A stretch of 48,304 bases of DNA from contig JAJZNG010000118.1 of assembly GCA_021847945.1 (NCBI GenBank), forward strand, positions 1 to 48,304, read 5' to 3'. The notes beneath the pieces are model-generated. The model did not search any database, was not told the origin of the DNA, and saw only the letters and a list, made by a program, of their open reading frames with translations. Both the position numbers and the translations under genes were made by a program. This document shows positions 46,294-48,304 of this stretch, piece by piece (position 1 is the first letter of the stretch; the number at the start of each line of letters is the position of its first letter). Origin of the DNA: Actinomycetes bacterium (GTDB lineage Bacteria; Actinomycetota; Acidimicrobiia; Acidimicrobiales; Palsa-688).

Positions 46294-47372
46294 CCGCGCC
46301 TGAAGACACTCCGGATCTACCTAAAAAGGCAACCGTCGACCTGTCCACCCTTACGGACGTCCTGGCTGGAACTCTCCACGGGGCGACCGTGACGGACGTG
46401 GTCGTAGAGCCCATCGGCACCGGGCAGATGGCCGACTGCCTCCGCTGCTACCTGTCCTATGACCACGCCGGAACGGGGCCAGCCTCGGTCGTAGTGAAGC
46501 TCCCTTCCTCCGACCCCAAGAGCGTCGAGACGGCCGTTGCGCTTCGGTCATACGAGATCGAGGTCAACTTCTACCGGCACTTGTCACCGCGTCTGTCGGT
46601 TCGCACCCCTGGCTGCTACTACGCCGAGATCGCACCGGGCGGTGCGGACTTCTTGATAGTCCTCGAAGACGTTTCCCCCTGCCGCCAAGGAGATCAGCTT
46701 GCCGGTTGCAGCCCAGACGAGGCGTATCTTGCCATAGCCGAGCTCCCCGGACTTCACGCCCCAAGATGGGGTGACGCCACGCTGGGCGACCTTGACTGGC
46801 TTAACCGAAGCGGACCTGGAACCGAAGGCGTGCTGCCAGCGCTCGTCAGGGGCCTATACCCGGGTTTCGTGGAGAGATACCACGAACGCATACAGCCGGA
46901 CGTCCTCGCTTTAGCGGAACGGCTCATGGCATCGCTGGAGCTTTTCGACGCAGACAAGCCCGGACCGTGGACGGTGACTCACGGGGATTTCCGACTCGAT
47001 AATCTTCTCTTTCCCCCTCCTGAAGCGGGGCGTAGGGTCGCCGTGGTCGACTGGCAGACTGCATCCTTCGGACCAGGCGCCTCGGATCTCAGCTACTTCC
47101 TCGGAGCCTCACTTAAACCGGAGGCCAGGCGCGCCCACGAGACGGACCTAGTCCGCTCCTATCACGAGCGGATGGTCGCCTCTGGTATCGAACTATCGTG
47201 GGAAGTTCTCTGGACGGACTACCGCCGCTACAGTCTTGGCGGCCTGATCATGGCAATAGCCGCCTCGATGCTGGTCAGACGCACCGAACGCGGGGACGAG
47301 ATGTTCGTTGCGATGGCGAATCGCCACGGTACCCACGCAACGGAGCTGGAGGCTATGGATCTGCTCACTTAG
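46290..47372 (+). CDS. Aminoglycoside phosphotransferase / ecdysteroid-kinase-like protein
   Basis: WTVTHGDFRLDNLLF...VAVVDWQTASFGPGASDLSYFLG; 4-bp overlap with the preceding gene. Confidence 0.9.
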   Translation: MTAPEDTPDLPKKATVDLSTLTDVLAGTLHGATVTDVVVEPIGTGQMADCLRCYLSYDHAGTGPASVVVKLPSSDPKSVETAVALRSYEIEVNFYRHLSPRLSVRTPGCYYAEIAPGGADFLIVLEDVSPCRQGDQLAGCSPDEAYLAIAELPGLHAPRWGDATLGDLDWLNRSGPGTEGVLPALVRGLYPGFVERYHERIQPDVLALAERLMASLELFDADKPGPWTVTHGDFRLDNLLFPPPEAGRRVAVVDWQTASFGPGASDLSYFLGASLKPEARRAHETDLVRSYHERMVASGIELSWEVLWTDYRRYSLGGLIMAIAASMLVRRTERGDEMFVAMANRHGTHATELEAMDLLT

Positions 47373-48144
47373 ATCCGCGAGACGGGCCGAAGACTAACCT
47401 TGTTGACACCTGCTCGCCGTCGAGTCCTGCGAACAGTGCCATTCCCGACTCCTCTGCAGCCTGCTGGAGCTGGGTTACGTCAGGTATGTGATCCTGGTAC
47501 TGCACCACGGTAAGAGCTTCGTCGCTAAGAACGACGCTCATCTCGTCACCTGAGCGCGCCAACGCCCGCAGTAGTTCGCATGCCACCCGTAATGCGACAG
47601 GATCACGCAGCGGAACATTCGCGGTCACCGACATGTCGCTGGGAGTGCCTATAACCTCACGTATGACCGCGAGTTCGATGGCCACGCCGGAGGCGAGCGA
47701 CCCGTCCCATGGCACCGGCAGTTCCACCCCAGGGCCCGCCACCTCAAGCCACTCCCGACCGAGACGGACGTGCTCGAGTTGGAGCATCACACCTGACGCC
47801 GAAGGGGAAGGCACCCTCCCATGCCCGCCGTCCCCCGAACCTGCGGCGGGGCTCAGGTTAGTTTGGGCGAGTTCCCGGGAAGAGCGGAGCTCCCCTTCGA
47901 CCTTGGCAACCAGATCCTCGGCTTTCGAGTACCTGTCCTCAGCGATCTCCACCCGCCGCTGGTACTGCGCAAGATCCTCAACTGCCTTAGACGCCTTGTC
48001 CTCGGCGTCCCGCAGGCGGTTGGCCTGGCGTAGCGACCGGGCCCGTTCACGGCGAAGACCCGAAGAGCTACGCTGCGCTATCCACCCCAGCACAACGACC
48101 GCCACCAAGGCGACGGCTATAACGACGATGAGGACTACAGTCAC
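47365..48144 (-). CDS. Hypothetical protein: N-terminal TM helix, coiled coil, C-terminal globular domain
   Basis: TVVLIVVIAVALVAVVVLGWIAQ then RERARSLRQANRLRDAEDKASKAVEDLAQYQRRVEIAEDRYSKAEDL. 8-bp convergent overlap with the APH-like gene. Confidence 0.7.
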   Translation of the reverse strand: MTVVLIVVIAVALVAVVVLGWIAQRSSSGLRRERARSLRQANRLRDAEDKASKAVEDLAQYQRRVEIAEDRYSKAEDLVAKVEGELRSSRELAQTNLSPAAGSGDGGHGRVPSPSASGVMLQLEHVRLGREWLEVAGPGVELPVPWDGSLASGVAIELAVIREVIGTPSDMSVTANVPLRDPVALRVACELLRALARSGDEMSVVLSDEALTVVQYQDHIPDVTQLQQAAEESGMALFAGLDGEQVSTRLVFGPSRGSK

Positions 48145-48304
48145 GACCCGTTACGGTAGCGAGCGCGTACGGCTCCGCTTGGCGCTCCGCCTGCTTCACG
48201 GGGTTTTGTGACTTCTAAAGGCGACTCTGCTCATAGCCGGCAGGTCAAATGTGCAGGTCCAGCAGGGCGGTTCGGACCCTCGGAGGGTTCACTGCCGCCA
48301 GATC

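Noticed and set aside
48208-48304. Plus-strand reading frame from GTG running off the right edge (MTSKGDSAHSRQVKCAGPAGRFGPSEG...)
   Set aside because: Only 97 nt visible, no clear RBS or homology; cannot be supported as a CDS.
1-48304. CRISPR array, prophage, IS elements or integration at tRNA-Pro
   Set aside because: The only repeats are short coding or intergenic tandems; no spaced direct-repeat array, no transposase or integrase motif, and I saw no duplicate of the tRNA 3' end downstream.

Overview
High-GC actinobacterial chromosomal window, probably Acidimicrobiia-like by gene content (inference only). It is almost fully coding, with about 40 supported CDSs and one tRNA-Pro(CGG). I saw no CRISPR array, rRNA, phage or intact IS element. 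Main blocks: partial topA; a DtxR/FeoA regulator overlapping a K+-independent-type H+-pyrophosphatase; an RsbW/STAS module; nadE; mscL; a five-gene compact minus-strand operon (FN3 surface protein > MoxR > DUF58 > TgpA-like > kinase-like); a glnII/glnA/glnR-like cluster; RidA, ErpA, Mrp, MBL, Rieske, WhiB and ArsA/ArsA; MFS; atypical response regulators; a LLM/SDR/double-CaiB/SMP-30 catabolic cluster; a MhuD-like protein; an ECF sigma/anti-sigma pair with a divergent lipoprotein; and a lipocalin-like/APH-like kinase pair. The most interesting points are: (1) the FN3-MoxR-DUF58 operon, in which both the transglutaminase-like and the Ser/Thr kinase-like proteins appear to have lost catalytic residues; (2) three GlnR-like half-sites at exact 11-bp spacing between divergent glutamine synthetase genes next to a glnR-like gene; (3) a perfect 16-bp inverted repeat followed by a second hairpin in an otherwise unexplained intergenic region; (4) a perfect 12-bp hairpin with a GTG start codon in its loop; (5) a fused two-domain CaiB protein with one apparently dead half and an in-frame 15-bp triplication. 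All family calls come from reading motifs by eye. No database search was run.
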